The notes under the pieces are model-generated. The model was not told the DNA's origin and did not search any database. It saw only the letters and a list, made by a program, of their open reading frames with translations. Below, piece after piece: positions 33,401-43,633 of a stretch of DNA of 64,000 bases. This DNA comes from Trichosphaerium sp. ATCC 40318 (Eukaryota; Discosea; Flabellinia; Trichosidae): assembly GCA_038496445.1 (NCBI GenBank), contig JALMLS010000461.1:186001-250000 (forward strand), given 5' to 3'. How positions within the stretch are numbered: position 1 is the stretch's first letter; each line of letters opens with the position of its first letter. Both the position numbers and the translations under genes were made by a program.

Positions 33401-35037
33401 ATGTCCGGAGCAATACTTAAACATCCTGAACGTAAGAGTGGACTCAGTGAGTACCGTCTACTTGGCAAATCAGGTATGTCACGCCATAAAGTGCGCTCAT
33501 TTTCTTAACTTCCACTTCAAGGCCTTCGCGTATCGCCTCTGTGCTTGGGTATAATGACTTGGGGACAACATTGGAAAGCTTTCGGTATGTTATTCTCTAT
33601 CTTCAACCTGCTCCATCTAATACACCTGAAGGAGTCCACATGGAGAAAGAAGAAGCCAAGAAGGTCTTTAAGCATTTCATTGCTGAAGGTGGTAATTTCT
33701 TTGATACCGCAGTCAATTACCAAAACGGCCAATCTGAGGAATGGTTGGGCGAATTTATGGAAGAAGCTGGTAACCGCGAAGAGGTACGCAATGTGAAAAA
33801 ATCACAATACCAACTTCTTGTTGTGAATGAAAATGAAAATAGTTTCCTTTTTTTTCCTCCGTTGTTGAAAATTGTTTCTAAGTTTTTCTCGTTTGTACTT
33901 GGTCTCATTCTCTTTTTCGTAGCTCGTCATTGCGACCAAGTTTAGCGCACCTTTTTTTGGCGTTCCAGTGAACATTAACCATGCTGGAAACGGTTTAAAG
34001 AACATGTTGTACTCAATAGATTTGTCGTTGAAGAGACTTAAAACATCATACATTGTACGTCAAGCAACATCTTTTGTTGAAACATTCACGTGCTGATTCT
34101 TCTTTTAGGATGTTTTATATGTACACGTATGGGACTACACCACACCTATCGAAGAAGTAATGCGTGGTTTGGACACTTTGGTAAGTAATCCCTTCTGGTT
34201 TTGAGACGGAAAACAGACAAAGAATTTGTATTAGACATGTTCTTTAAATCATTGACGGTTTTGTTGTGTAGGTTCGTTCTGGTAAAGTTCGATACATTGC
34301 AGTGTCTGATACACCAGCTTGGGTTGTTTCTTACGCTCAAGCAATCGCTGATAAATATGGATGGGCGTAAGTGCATACAATTTTCCCTTCTATGTAAGGT
34401 TGATGTTCTTCTTAGCAAGTTTATCGCTTACTCAGGCCGCTACAACGTTGGCGATAGAGAGTTTGAAGCTGATGTGATCCCAATGTCTCTTCAAATGGGT
34501 CTTGGCGGTGTACCGTGGGCAGCTCTCGGTGGTGGAAAGTTTACCGGAAGATTTTTGCGTGGACAAGAGGTACATCTTTATAACAGTCGGAGAACCATGT
34601 ACTAAATTATGATACAGGCAGGAGAAGGTCAAAGGATGGTTCAAATGAGCGAAAAGGACTACGACATTGCTGACGAACTTGTCAAAATCTCAAAAGAACT
34701 CGAATGTACTCCTTCTCAAGTTTCATTGAACTGGGTACTCCAACAACGTGGTATCACGTCTGCTCTTGTTGGTATTTCGAAAGTTCGTCATTTGAAGGAT
34801 AACATTGGTGCTTTGGAGAGTAAATTCAGACTCACTAAAGGTACTTTCTTAATCTTTTGGAGAAGACTTCAACACTAACACGTGATTTTTTCTTGATTAG
34901 ATCATATGGAACGTTTGGCCAAGGTTGCTGACTACAAGGTACCTTTCCCACATAGCATGTTGGGTGGTACTAAAACAAGTGAAATCTACTGGATCAAACC
35001 TGCTGGCAAGATTGTTGACGGGTATTCAAACTGTTGA
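33401..35037 (+). CDS. Aldo-keto reductase (Kv-beta/YghZ-like)
   Basis: Starts MSGAILKHPERKSGLSEYRL. Exons give LRVSPLCLGIMTWGQHW, then GGNFFDTAVNYQNGQSEEWL (catalytic Asp and Tyr), ELVIATKFSAPFFG (Lys, across an intron 33784-33921), DVLYVHVWDYTTPIEEVM (His), VRYIAVSDTPAWVVSYAQA, a block rich in Gly (GGVPWAALGGGKFTGRF), and TPSQVSLNWVLQQRGITSAL with the cofactor-binding VGISKVRHLKDN. The end is EIYWIKPAGKIVDGYSNC. All four AKR catalytic residues are present. The enzyme reduces aldehydes or ketones with NADPH in the cytosol; the substrate is unknown. About seven introns of 50-140 nt. Confidence 0.88.
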
Positions 35038-35532
35038 TATCTCCAACCAATTTGTGGAGATTCTAGCTAAAAAAAAAAGACAAGTTAAATGTATGGAAAG
35101 GGCAGTAGAGGCTATAATAATGAAGGCTAGTGTAAATAAGCACAATATCTTCTTGTATTATATTTAGCCAAGTATACTGAACAATAAAGCATTTATCTAT
35201 CACGTACTTGTTTTAGCTAAAAATATGTCACCAATTTTGACATGATTTCAATTGACTGTTTATGCTGTACCGAGAAACAGTATTTCTAAAAATGGCTCAA
35301 AAGCGATGCTGTACCATTACGTTAGGGACACTTATTCATAAACTTGAGGAAGAATGTAAGGTTGTGGTGCACCACAAATACAGTTAATTTGACCAAAAAA
35401 AAGGTGAAGCCTACAAAGTTGACTTTTTTTATCTTTATTCATTGTTAACTGCATCGTCACACGTGTACAACAATAAGAAAGTACCTGATACACATATATT
35501 CATTTCTTCCAATGATTCCTTGGCCTCAAGAT

Positions 35533-35870
35533 GACCGAACCTATACAGCTTTTAGCAAGCACACAAATACAAGTTTTATTGGCATACTTTTTAATAAACT
35601 CCGGAATGGTTGTATCAACAGCTACAAACAGTAAGTTAGAATAGGTACATCTTGAGTACATGAGAAAACGTACTGTTGTGAGAGTATGGGTTGCGTCCGA
35701 CTGCCCTAATTTCGTTAACCAGGGGCGAGCGCATCTCGAAGTATTGCTAGAACACGATTTAGGTTAACTACATGTTTTGTAACTCACATTAGGGTTCAAC
35801 ATCTGGCTTGGCGCCTTTCCTTCAAGGAGTTGCTGATTTTGATTTGGTTCAGCCCTGGATATGCAAGCGT
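35533..35870 (+). CDS. Possible small spliced gene, unknown
   Basis: An ATG at about 35533 opens MTEPIQLLASTQIQVLLAYF then LINSGMVVSTATN up to a GTAAGT donor. Further exon-like blocks are VRVWVASDCPNFVNQGRAHL (35690-35750) and, after CATTAG, STSGLAPFLQGVADFDLVQP ending at TGA near 35870. Frames can be joined but no family is recognised. Could be a pseudogene. Confidence 0.25.
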
Positions 35871-36364
35871 TGAACACATGAGAGAAAAGCAACTAAAAGG
35901 CTCTTATGGCGTTAAACATACATTCTGTTTGTTTGACAGTTTAACCTTCTTTGAATATTAAAGCTATCGTATGAGTAAATCAACTAAGTATCCTTTAAGT
36001 TTGACACACAAGGTTGCCAAGCATTCACTAAACTATTTGACTTAGCGCCGAAATTGAGAATTGTACAGGATTCTTACTATTCGAAGATCTGCATGCTTGT
36101 CTATGTTAGTCCTTTCAATGAAACATAACAGGAAAAAGAGTTTGGCCACAACAGAGGTGAGTGACAATGACGTAGTTGGCTAATCTGTTAACCCTTTTAT
36201 GGCGGCTGCAGAGATTTTGATTGGTCGCTAGTTGCCATCGTGATTGACGTTGTATTGTCGTTCTTTTCTGGTCAATCCAAAAGTTTGAAATGTGACGTCT
36301 TGTTTTCACATTTGTTTTATCCATAATTGTGTATACAAGTCAGAGCGTAGTCTTTTCTAACAAT
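35871..36364. other. Intergenic, no gene seen
   Basis: No protein-like frame; upstream region of the glycosidase-like gene. Confidence 0.45.
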
Positions 36365-37695
36365 ATGACAAGACACCTGTATTGCTTTATTCTTTGTTTC
36401 TCTTCAATACTATTACTCCACTATTGCAAAGCAACGCCCTGGGTTCATAAGTGGGATACATTATCAGATATGCTTTATATGCACGGCACAAATGGGAGCG
36501 GTATGTTAACAGATGCTCAAATAAAGTTCATGGCAACAAACTACAAAATAATTACGTTTGGAAATTGCTTTGGATCTTTCAAGTATGGTACCACAAATGA
36601 AGAAGCTGTGCTAAAAGCTGCTTCTGAAGTAAAGGTAAATCACGTGATACAAAAACGAAAGGTTAACGTATTTTTCAGGCGGTTAATCCAGACGTAAAAA
36701 TAATTTTTTACTTCAAGTCGGATATTGGCGAACAACTCGCAGAGTGTTCTAGTGCTTCTAAAACGTGGTTACAAAATGAAGATAAATGGGCTCTTCGTGA
36801 TGATAAAGGCAACATCGTTTACCATAGTAGTACGCTTTATAACGTAATAGAATACGCGCTTATGTCTTTACTAGACTCGGTAATGTTTGACCCAACTAAA
36901 CAAGATTTTGTTGACTTTTTTGTTGGCCATTTAGTGGATCTAGCAAAACATCGCCTCAGTAATGGAAAGGTAATAATTGACGGATTCTTCCTTGACGGCA
37001 TGCCAAACTCTGATACGCAAATATCAAACCTTACAAAAGCGGAAAATGACGCTCACAACAAAGCTCAAACGGCAATGATAAGAAAATTGCAAGATTCATT
37101 AAATGGACTTGGAGAAAACCAAAAAGCTCTAATGAACGGCTTAGACAGCGATTACGCTCTGAATCTTCACGTTGAAGGAGGATCAGCGTCAATGGTTGAT
37201 CACTTTGCTATACTTCAGTTTCTTGACTCTAAAACTGGAAAAATGATACCTGAAGCCATGCAACACCTCTTATTCGAAGTAATAACTTCTCCATTGAACA
37301 GTAACCGCACTCTCGAGATAAAGAGTTGGCCTGGACCGCTTATTCATCCAAAGACATGGCCTAACAATACCATCCCTAAAACACCTGCAGGATTACGACA
37401 GATGATGACTGACGAGTTTAATAATGCGTTATCGTACTTTTTACTCATTGCGGAGGAGAACCACTGGTGGGGATACTCATTATTCTGGGGAATCTCGGAT
37501 TATATCCCTTATGGAAAAGATCACACTTGTCCAGATAACTTTTATCCGCACTTACATTGTAAACTTGGTGCTCCAAAAGGTCCAGCAAAACGTGTTTCAA
37601 ACACGTGGGTTTACACTCGTGAGTTTGAATTTGCAAGCGTTTATGTTGACTTGTCAAACAGAGCTGTATCAAAAGTAACTTGGCACGACTGCTAA
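36365..37695 (+). CDS. Secreted glycoside-hydrolase-like (TIM-barrel, GHL-type) protein
   Basis: First ATG at 36365 begins a clear signal peptide (MTRHLYCFILCFSSILLLHY), then KATPWVHKWDTLSDMLY. One intron (36635-36678) interrupts the gene. The body shows barrel-like strands: MATNYKIITFGNCFG, VNPDVKIIFYFKSD, GKVIIDGFFLDGMPN (an Asp pair typical of the catalytic strand in putative GHL families), SASMVDHFAILQF and NHWWGYSLFWGISD. About 428 residues, stop at 37695. This resembles putative glycosidases found in secreted protist, plant and algal proteins of unknown substrate. Predicted extracellular; assignment is at fold level only. Confidence 0.6.
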
Positions 37696-38131
37696 ATCTC
37701 AATAAAGTCAACCTTCATTCGTCAGTTTTTTTTGATTTTGTTGCATGACTAAAAGACGTTTGTAATGTTGGAAATGAAACAAATGTCAAAAGGTGGAAAA
37801 AGTTTTCAAAGTAGACACTGATGACTGTGAAGTTAAAGACAACATGAGTTTGGTTCTTTTCTTTGCATGTCGTGATAGGTGTTAAGTCAACACTTGGTTT
37901 TAAGTTTCATGTTCCCTCACACACCAGAACTCTTGTACATACGGTCAATGTCAGATTTCAAGCAACGCAATTAATCATTTTAAAATTTCGTTTATTTATT
38001 CTACTTCTTTTCTTCCTTTTCTTTCTTCTCCTCTTCAATTTGTTCCTCAGTTTTATTTACTTGTGGCTTCATAGCAAGGGAAAAGAATAACCTCCTATAC
38101 GCAAGGCGTTAATCAATGAATAATACATAAA

Positions 38132-38404
38132 ATGGGACCATCAAGTTTCAATCTTCTTGAAGTCCCAACTGTAAGTAATTCAACAGTGGACGCATTTGTA
38201 GCTAATGTTCAAGTCTCTAACATTTGAACTATAGAGGCAGATGCTAATGCATTTATTGATGGACAAACAGCTTTTGTTGCAGTTGAACTAGGAAATGCTA
38301 ACGCTTTGCTATTTTATACATTTCTCATAGTTATCACTGGTGCTACAAAATGGTTTTATTATATACGTCGCTCTAAAAAAGTAACCATGAAGGGAAGTGT
38401 GTAG
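38132..38404 (+). CDS. Small single-pass membrane protein
   Basis: Two exons: MGPSSFNLLEVPT, an intron starting GTAAGT and ending near 38238, then ADANAFIDGQTAFVAVELGN and a transmembrane segment ALLFYTFLIVITGATKWFYY followed by basic IRRSKKVTMKGSV. 68 residues, predicted N-out/C-in. Acidic outside, basic inside. No family recognised. A similarly built small gene lies at 57569-57998. Confidence 0.5.
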
Positions 38405-38969
38405 AAACAAAAAACAAATACGAACTAATGTAAATAAAATAAATAAAACTAAAAGTCCCGAAAGTACCCTTCCTTAACACAAAATATTTCGTCTTGTGAA
38501 GTCAGATTACTTGTTAAAATTGAGTTGTATAGATATCATATTAGTTGATTATGTTTACCCACGTGCATGATCTACATATGGGCTGGTTAAATCACGTGGT
38601 TTGAAACGGCTAGATTCACAAAAAAGAAATTGTTGACTTGAAAAGCGCAGTGGCAGGTCACATTTAAATATGATAGAGTTGCAAGTTCTGTCAGAAGCGA
38701 CAGATAGGTTAAAACATGGATTTTTTTTGCTAAAAGTCAGTCTGTCTCTAAACTTGAAATGAGACAGACAACAGTACTGCTTTCAAAACAGTAGCTTACC
38801 TGTATGTTAAAATTCATTTTGTATGTTGATTTCGGTGGTTAGCGTTATTGTCGGTCGCTACTTGAGGAAAAAACGAATTTATTAGTCAACATCCTGTAAA
38901 TAAATTTTCCGATCATCTAACAATAACATAATAACAAACATAGCCACGTTTCGAGCGTATATTAGCAAA
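38405..38969. other. Intergenic, no gene seen
   Basis: Two CACGTG motifs near 38574 and 38594; no coding frame. Confidence 0.45.
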
Positions 38970-40181
38970 ATGAATGAAGAAGAGGTTAGCCAGAACATTA
39001 GTGACCTTGTCGCGCTCCCCGTTGAACTAGTAGTTCATATTCTCAAACAAGGCACTTTTACACTTCGTTCCGCGCAAACTTGCCGCTTCTTGCGGGATAT
39101 TGTCCATAACCACGTCGGATATCATCAAATTATTGTTAAAAGCAGTACCGAGGTGACGATGCTTTCTGGCAGTCCTTTATTGCAGAATACACCCATTCTG
39201 TTCTATAGGTATAGAGATGTAAACGACAATCAGTTGAGGTTACTAGCGGGAGTACATACAATCAATTTGTTTAGTTGTGAATCAATAACAGACGAAGGCA
39301 TCAAGGCATTGGCTGGAGTCTATGACATTGGATTATCAGAGACAAACGTGACAGACGAAGGCATCAAAGCATTGGCAGGTGTACACAAAATAGATTTACG
39401 TTTTTGTGAATCAATAACAGACGAAGGCATCAAGGCATTGGCTGGAGTCTATGACATTGGATTATCAAGGACAAACGTAACAGACGAAGGTTTGAAGGCG
39501 TTAGCAGGTGTACACTCTATCTTTTTACAAGGTAGTCTATCAATAACAGACGAAGGCATCAAGGCATTGGCTGGTGTACACACGATTGGGTTAAGCGACA
39601 CCGAGGTAACAAATGAAGGATTGAAGGCATTGGTAGGCGTACACACTATCAATTTGTTTCGCTGCAATGTAACTCATGAGGGCATCAAGGCGTTGGTTGG
39701 TGTACACAATATTAATTTATCGAATACAAAGGTAACAGATAAAGCTTTGAAGGCCTTGAAAGGTGTCCACACTGTCCAGTTGTATAGATGTAAATCAATA
39801 ACAAATGAAGGCATTAAGTCATTGGCTGGAGTCTATGACATTGGATTATCAGAGACAAACGTGACAGACGAAGGCATCAAAGCATTGGCAGGTGTACACA
39901 AAATAGATTTAGATTTTTGTGAAAACATAACAGATGAAGGCATTAAAGCATTGGTTGGTGTACACACTATAAATTTGGAACACTGTGACGTAACAGACGA
40001 AGGCGTTAAAGCATTGGCTGGTGTACACACTATAGATGTATCATACACCGAGGTAACAGATGAAGGATTGAAAGCATTGGCAGGTGTACACACTATAACC
40101 CTGTATGGTTGCTCCTCAACTTCAAAAGAGGGTGTCCAGGCAGCCGGTGCACAGGTAGTAAGGGCAGATTTCATTGTATAA
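38970..40181 (+). CDS. F-box / leucine-rich-repeat protein, copy 3
   Basis: Intronless, 403 aa, the longest of the five. F-box: LVALPVELVVHILKQGTFTL and SAQTCRFLRDIVHNHVGYH (residues 12-50). About 13 LRRs follow. Blocks of roughly 120 nt recur almost unchanged inside the gene (39280-39400, 39410-39480 and 39825-39910, each including GIKALAGVYDIGLS), which shows very recent internal duplication or conversion. The last repeat decays into SSTSKEGVQAAGAQVVRADF. Predicted SCF substrate adaptor. Confidence 0.87.
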   Translation: MNEEEVSQNISDLVALPVELVVHILKQGTFTLRSAQTCRFLRDIVHNHVGYHQIIVKSSTEVTMLSGSPLLQNTPILFYRYRDVNDNQLRLLAGVHTINLFSCESITDEGIKALAGVYDIGLSETNVTDEGIKALAGVHKIDLRFCESITDEGIKALAGVYDIGLSRTNVTDEGLKALAGVHSIFLQGSLSITDEGIKALAGVHTIGLSDTEVTNEGLKALVGVHTINLFRCNVTHEGIKALVGVHNINLSNTKVTDKALKALKGVHTVQLYRCKSITNEGIKSLAGVYDIGLSETNVTDEGIKALAGVHKIDLDFCENITDEGIKALVGVHTINLEHCDVTDEGVKALAGVHTIDVSYTEVTDEGLKALAGVHTITLYGCSSTSKEGVQAAGAQVVRADFIV

Positions 40182-40446
40182 CAGTGCTGTCTAGACTTAT
40201 CATAGTACACTTTTTATTGCTTTGTTTTAACAAACAGAATAAATGAAAACAAAATTAGTCTTAATGTTATTACGTTCACGAAAAGCAGACAGCTATGTTT
40301 GCATTTAGTGTTTTTAGGCGAGTTAAAACTGTCAAGAATATTTATTTTGTCATGTGTCACAATTGTCAGTGTAATAACGTTTAAAGCAATACAATCACTA
40401 GAAATACTCTCTGTCAGTTGAATTGTTTCTTGGTGTAGTAGAAGTA

Positions 40447-40862
40447 TCAAAGATTTTGCTCTAGCCAAGCATCAACCTCTGATAGCTTGTAGCCAAAAGG
40501 ACCTTCACCTCCTTTGTACATTATCTTCTTGTTTTTAAGTATGTACAATCTAACATGTGATCAACTTCACAGTCACATGATAAACAAAAGTAAAAACTGT
40601 ACCTCTCTGGTAGAGCTTGGTATGCTTTGTTTGCATTATCATCCATAAGATCAACAAATATCGGAACCTTAAAGTTTGGGTTGTTTGTTTTAAAGTCTTC
40701 AATGATACCAATACGATCTTCAATATCCTTGGGCATACGATAACATACTTCGTTACCCGATAACTTCCATCCATCTGAAGCATGTGCTTCTAAACATTTT
40801 GTTCAGAGTTTGTACGTGTACATTGAATGTAGGCCAGAAATGGTGCGAAATTCACAAGCCAT
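40447..40862 (-). CDS. Iodothyronine-deiodinase-like (thioredoxin fold), N-terminal active site not found
   Basis: Two exons encode the C-terminal two thirds of a deiodinase: QAHASDGWKLSGNEVCYRM, EDRIGIIEDFKTNNPNF, KVPIFVDLMDDNANKAYQAL PER, then after an intron starting GTACAG, LYILKNKKIMYKGGEGPFGY and KLSEVDAWLEQNL with TGA at 40449-40447. EAHxSDGW, VDxMDxNANxAY and LPERLYI are family signatures. The upstream part (LVNFAPFLAYIQ) meets an in-frame stop at once, and the Sec/Cys motif that should precede it was not located. The gene is therefore 5'-truncated, or has an exon I could not find between 40870 and 41050. Deiodinase relatives in protists act as redox enzymes of unknown substrate. Confidence 0.65.
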
Positions 40863-41059
40863 TATTTTACCCGAGGGCCGGGGATTTATTTTTTTCCGGC
40901 GATAAAACTGTTGATTGGAAGTGTACAAAGTAGCAAATTCCGTATAACATTCGGTTGTTTCAAAAAAAGTTCACCCGGAAGCTTTTAGGGAAAAACATTT
41001 TGAATTTGACCCGGATTTGAAACTAGAACATGTTGGAATTGTAAGAATTAAGTGGTAGG

Positions 41060-41486
41060 AAATGAGTTTTGTAACGGTTTTATTGTGTCAGCCTCTTTCT
41101 TCAATTCTCGTTTAGGTTTAACTTTTATTCATCCTCGTAAGTTCTTACACAGTGAATGTTATAAATACGATAAAAACATGACACGTGAGATAAACAGCGA
41201 AGAACTAATAGTGCCTATTCGCTTTTTTACAAAATTTGATTTTGGATGTGCTGAGCTCAGACTTTCATTTCAAGAACAAAGTTTATCATCATTTGGTCAA
41301 AGAATAAATGAAGGAGACGCATATGGCATGTTGCAAAAACGTACTTTATCAAGAAGTCTGGCAGTTGTTTGTGGTGAGCAGTCAACTTGTCTGTCCTTGC
41401 ACAGCTTATAATTTAGGTATAACTATGCAAATGCCAACTTCTACACCTGCTTTGATAAGTGATTCTATGCGTTTGTTTGTAGTATG
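41060..41486 (+). CDS. Unknown spliced gene
   Basis: A convincing exon at about 41125-41370 reads HSECYKYDKNMTREINSEEL, IVPIRFFTKFDFGCAELRLS and SFGQRINEGDAYGML. After a GTGAGC donor at 41372 and an ATTTAG acceptor at 41416 a final exon gives ITMQMPTSTPALISDSMRLF and a stop at about 41486. The first exon is not settled; an ATG near 41062 could be spliced on. No family recognised. Divergent from the deiodinase-like gene. Confidence 0.45.
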
Positions 41487-41580
41487 AGCACAATCAATCA
41501 AAACATTCAAATAATAATTGTACTTCTTTAACTAACTTTAGTTCTATTGTTACTATGTACAACAAAATAATTTGGTGTTA

Positions 41581-42552
41581 TTAGTGTGTTCCTGGTTTAC
41601 GATAAAGTGTTTGAACATATACCACAACTTTTTTTTCCCTAAGCTCTTCAACAAACTCATCACTAAACATACCATAGCTACATAGCAACATCTCCAAACT
41701 AATCAAGGGATTTATACCATCCTCGCTTATGTTCTTACATCCCTTTATAGATAACGTCCTGACAGTAAGTAGTTCTTTAATTCCGTTGTCTGTAACACTT
41801 TGGATATCGTTTAGGGTAAGCATCTTAACACTTTTTAAAGCTTTAATGCCTTTGTCTGTAATATTTTGACAGTTGCACAAGTCTACACACTCAGTTCTGG
41901 ACAATGCTGTAATACCCTCATCTGTTATTGTAGAACAATTAGAGAGATCTACTTTGTAGGCACCAGCCAATGCTTTGACACCTAAAATAGTATTACAATT
42001 GACACAAACAGGAATATTGCTTAGCATACCTGTATCAGTAATATTCATACATTTACGAAGGACTATTGAGTGTACACCAGACAGATGTACAAGTGCGTCA
42101 TCTGTTACATTAGTATGATTTAATACTATAGTATGAACTCCCTTTAGTGCTTTAATGCCTTGATCAGTTATGTTCTTACACCAGCCCAGCCTTATCTCAT
42201 AAACTCCAGCAAGTGATGAAACACCCTCATCTGTAATTTTACAGCATGAGAACATATCCAACCTGTGAACACCTTTCAGAAGTTTAAGCTGTGAGTCTTC
42301 AACATTATGAAAGCAACACATAGAAATTCTTGTGCTTTTAAGTAAAGGACTTCCACATAACATCTTGAAATGTTCTTCTCTTTTTATGAAAAGAAATCCA
42401 TATCCCACGTGTTTATTAACGATATTTCGCATTAAATGACACGTCTGAGCTGCGCGCAGGGTATACCTGCCGCATTTGAGGATGTAAACTATTATCTCCA
42501 CTGGTAGAGAAATAAAGTCGATGAGGTTCCCTGTTTGTTCAGTGTTACTCAT
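41581..42552 (-). CDS. F-box / leucine-rich-repeat protein, copy 4
   Basis: Intronless 323-aa frame. F-box: FISLPVEIIVYILKCGRYTL and AAQTCHLMRNIVNKHVGYG. About nine LRRs, clearly more divergent from each other than in copies 1-3 and 5: tips such as WCKNITDQG and NCSTITDEG, and one repeat disturbed by the insert SNIPVCVNCNTILG. The C-terminal tail VVVYVQTLYRKPGTH is unique. This looks like an older, less homogenised family member. Confidence 0.85.
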   Translation of the reverse strand: MSNTEQTGNLIDFISLPVEIIVYILKCGRYTLRAAQTCHLMRNIVNKHVGYGFLFIKREEHFKMLCGSPLLKSTRISMCCFHNVEDSQLKLLKGVHRLDMFSCCKITDEGVSSLAGVYEIRLGWCKNITDQGIKALKGVHTIVLNHTNVTDDALVHLSGVHSIVLRKCMNITDTGMLSNIPVCVNCNTILGVKALAGAYKVDLSNCSTITDEGITALSRTECVDLCNCQNITDKGIKALKSVKMLTLNDIQSVTDNGIKELLTVRTLSIKGCKNISEDGINPLISLEMLLCSYGMFSDEFVEELREKKVVVYVQTLYRKPGTH

Positions 42553-42716
42553 TTTTAAGCTTGTAAAAGTTGTTTCTATATTCTAAAGATGTGCGGCTTT
42601 AGGTTTCTGTGTGTATACTTAACCCACGACTTAAACTGTTGCTGTTTACAAACTATTCCTTAAAATACAGTATAAGAACAATGTGGTTGTTATCCATGAA
42701 CAGGAAAACAACGTGT

Positions 42717-43560
42717 TTATTTCAATACAGTATTTCGGTGGTCAGTGCGTTGTCTCTTCAGGTCAGCATTACTTCTATATTCGTAACGTTCTGGCGATCT
42801 GGATCTCTTTCTCTGCTGTCTATACCCTGACGAATTGTATGATCCTGGATGATTATCGATGGTGGTATGTGTTAAAAGAGATTGTCTGTTGAATCTTACA
42901 CTGAGATAGGTGTTAGAAAAGCAAGGTAAGAAAAAACTCGTCAAAAAAAAAAGTAAAGAAGAATGGCTTGTACGTTTGATTCCTCACAGGTACTTCATTT
43001 TCTGATTGTTGTTCTATGTTACAACCTTTGTATTCATCCACGTTTTCGAAATGCACATCATCATTTCCAGACAAACCAGTTAAGGCAGCATTGAATTGTG
43101 TTCTGTGATAAGAACTTAAAAAATGCTTCAGTGACTCCACCTTTGGGTCCTTTTGCATGTTTCTACTACAACCGCAGATTTTACACAAATACCACATACG
43201 GTCATCAGAGGCATAACCAAAGTCTATCCAGCCTTGGTCATAGGCAAGAACAACATCATCTCGAAATGCTTGATTAACCAAGTTCAAATACGCCTTAACC
43301 CTCAACCTGTTCTCCTTAGCTTGTATTGATGGATAGCATTCGCTCTTGTTTATAATATCAATATGAACATCCTCCCAGTTCTTACAGTGCTTCAGCCAAT
43401 CATATTGCTTCACAGGAAAGCGTTCACAAGTTTGGTCAATATAAAAAACTGAACTGTTGCAAACCACTTTTGTAACCCATCCAAGAGCTATAAGACGTGC
43501 TGTAATGATACTGTTAACCTCTTCCTCACTTTCTACTTGTTCAACTTTATTGTGAGCCAT
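42717..43560 (-). CDS. Nuclear protein with WW-like segment, C2H2-type finger and RS-rich tail
   Basis: Taken to start at ATG 43560 (MAHNKVEQVESEEEVNSIIT). Residues 20-60 (IALGWVTKVVCNSSVFYIDQ then CERFPVKQYDW) fit a degenerate WW domain. MWYLCKICGC ... HFLSSYH near 43180-43100 is a C2H2-like finger. After an intron (about 42903-43000) the last exon is RS-rich: RQQRKRSRSPERYEYRSNAD, ending NTVLK at 42717. WW plus RS content suggests a pre-mRNA splicing factor. It follows the SUMO ligase gene on the same strand by 75 bp; a T-rich AG just upstream (43581) leaves open that the two are one transcript. Confidence 0.5.
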
Positions 43561-43633
43561 TGTTATATCTACCAATTCTTCTGTTAGCTAAAAAGTAAGA
43601 AAAAACAAGGAATCATGAACGAAGAAACCATTC

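Noticed and set aside
39449-40210. Minus-strand frames with repeating CTPANAFxPSSVT
   Set aside because: Antisense of the LRR repeats of copy 3; the same seen opposite copy 1 at 4906-5213.
42609-42892. Plus-strand frames opposite the RS-rich exon
   Set aside because: The minus strand has an RS-tail, acceptor site and continuity with the zinc-finger exon.
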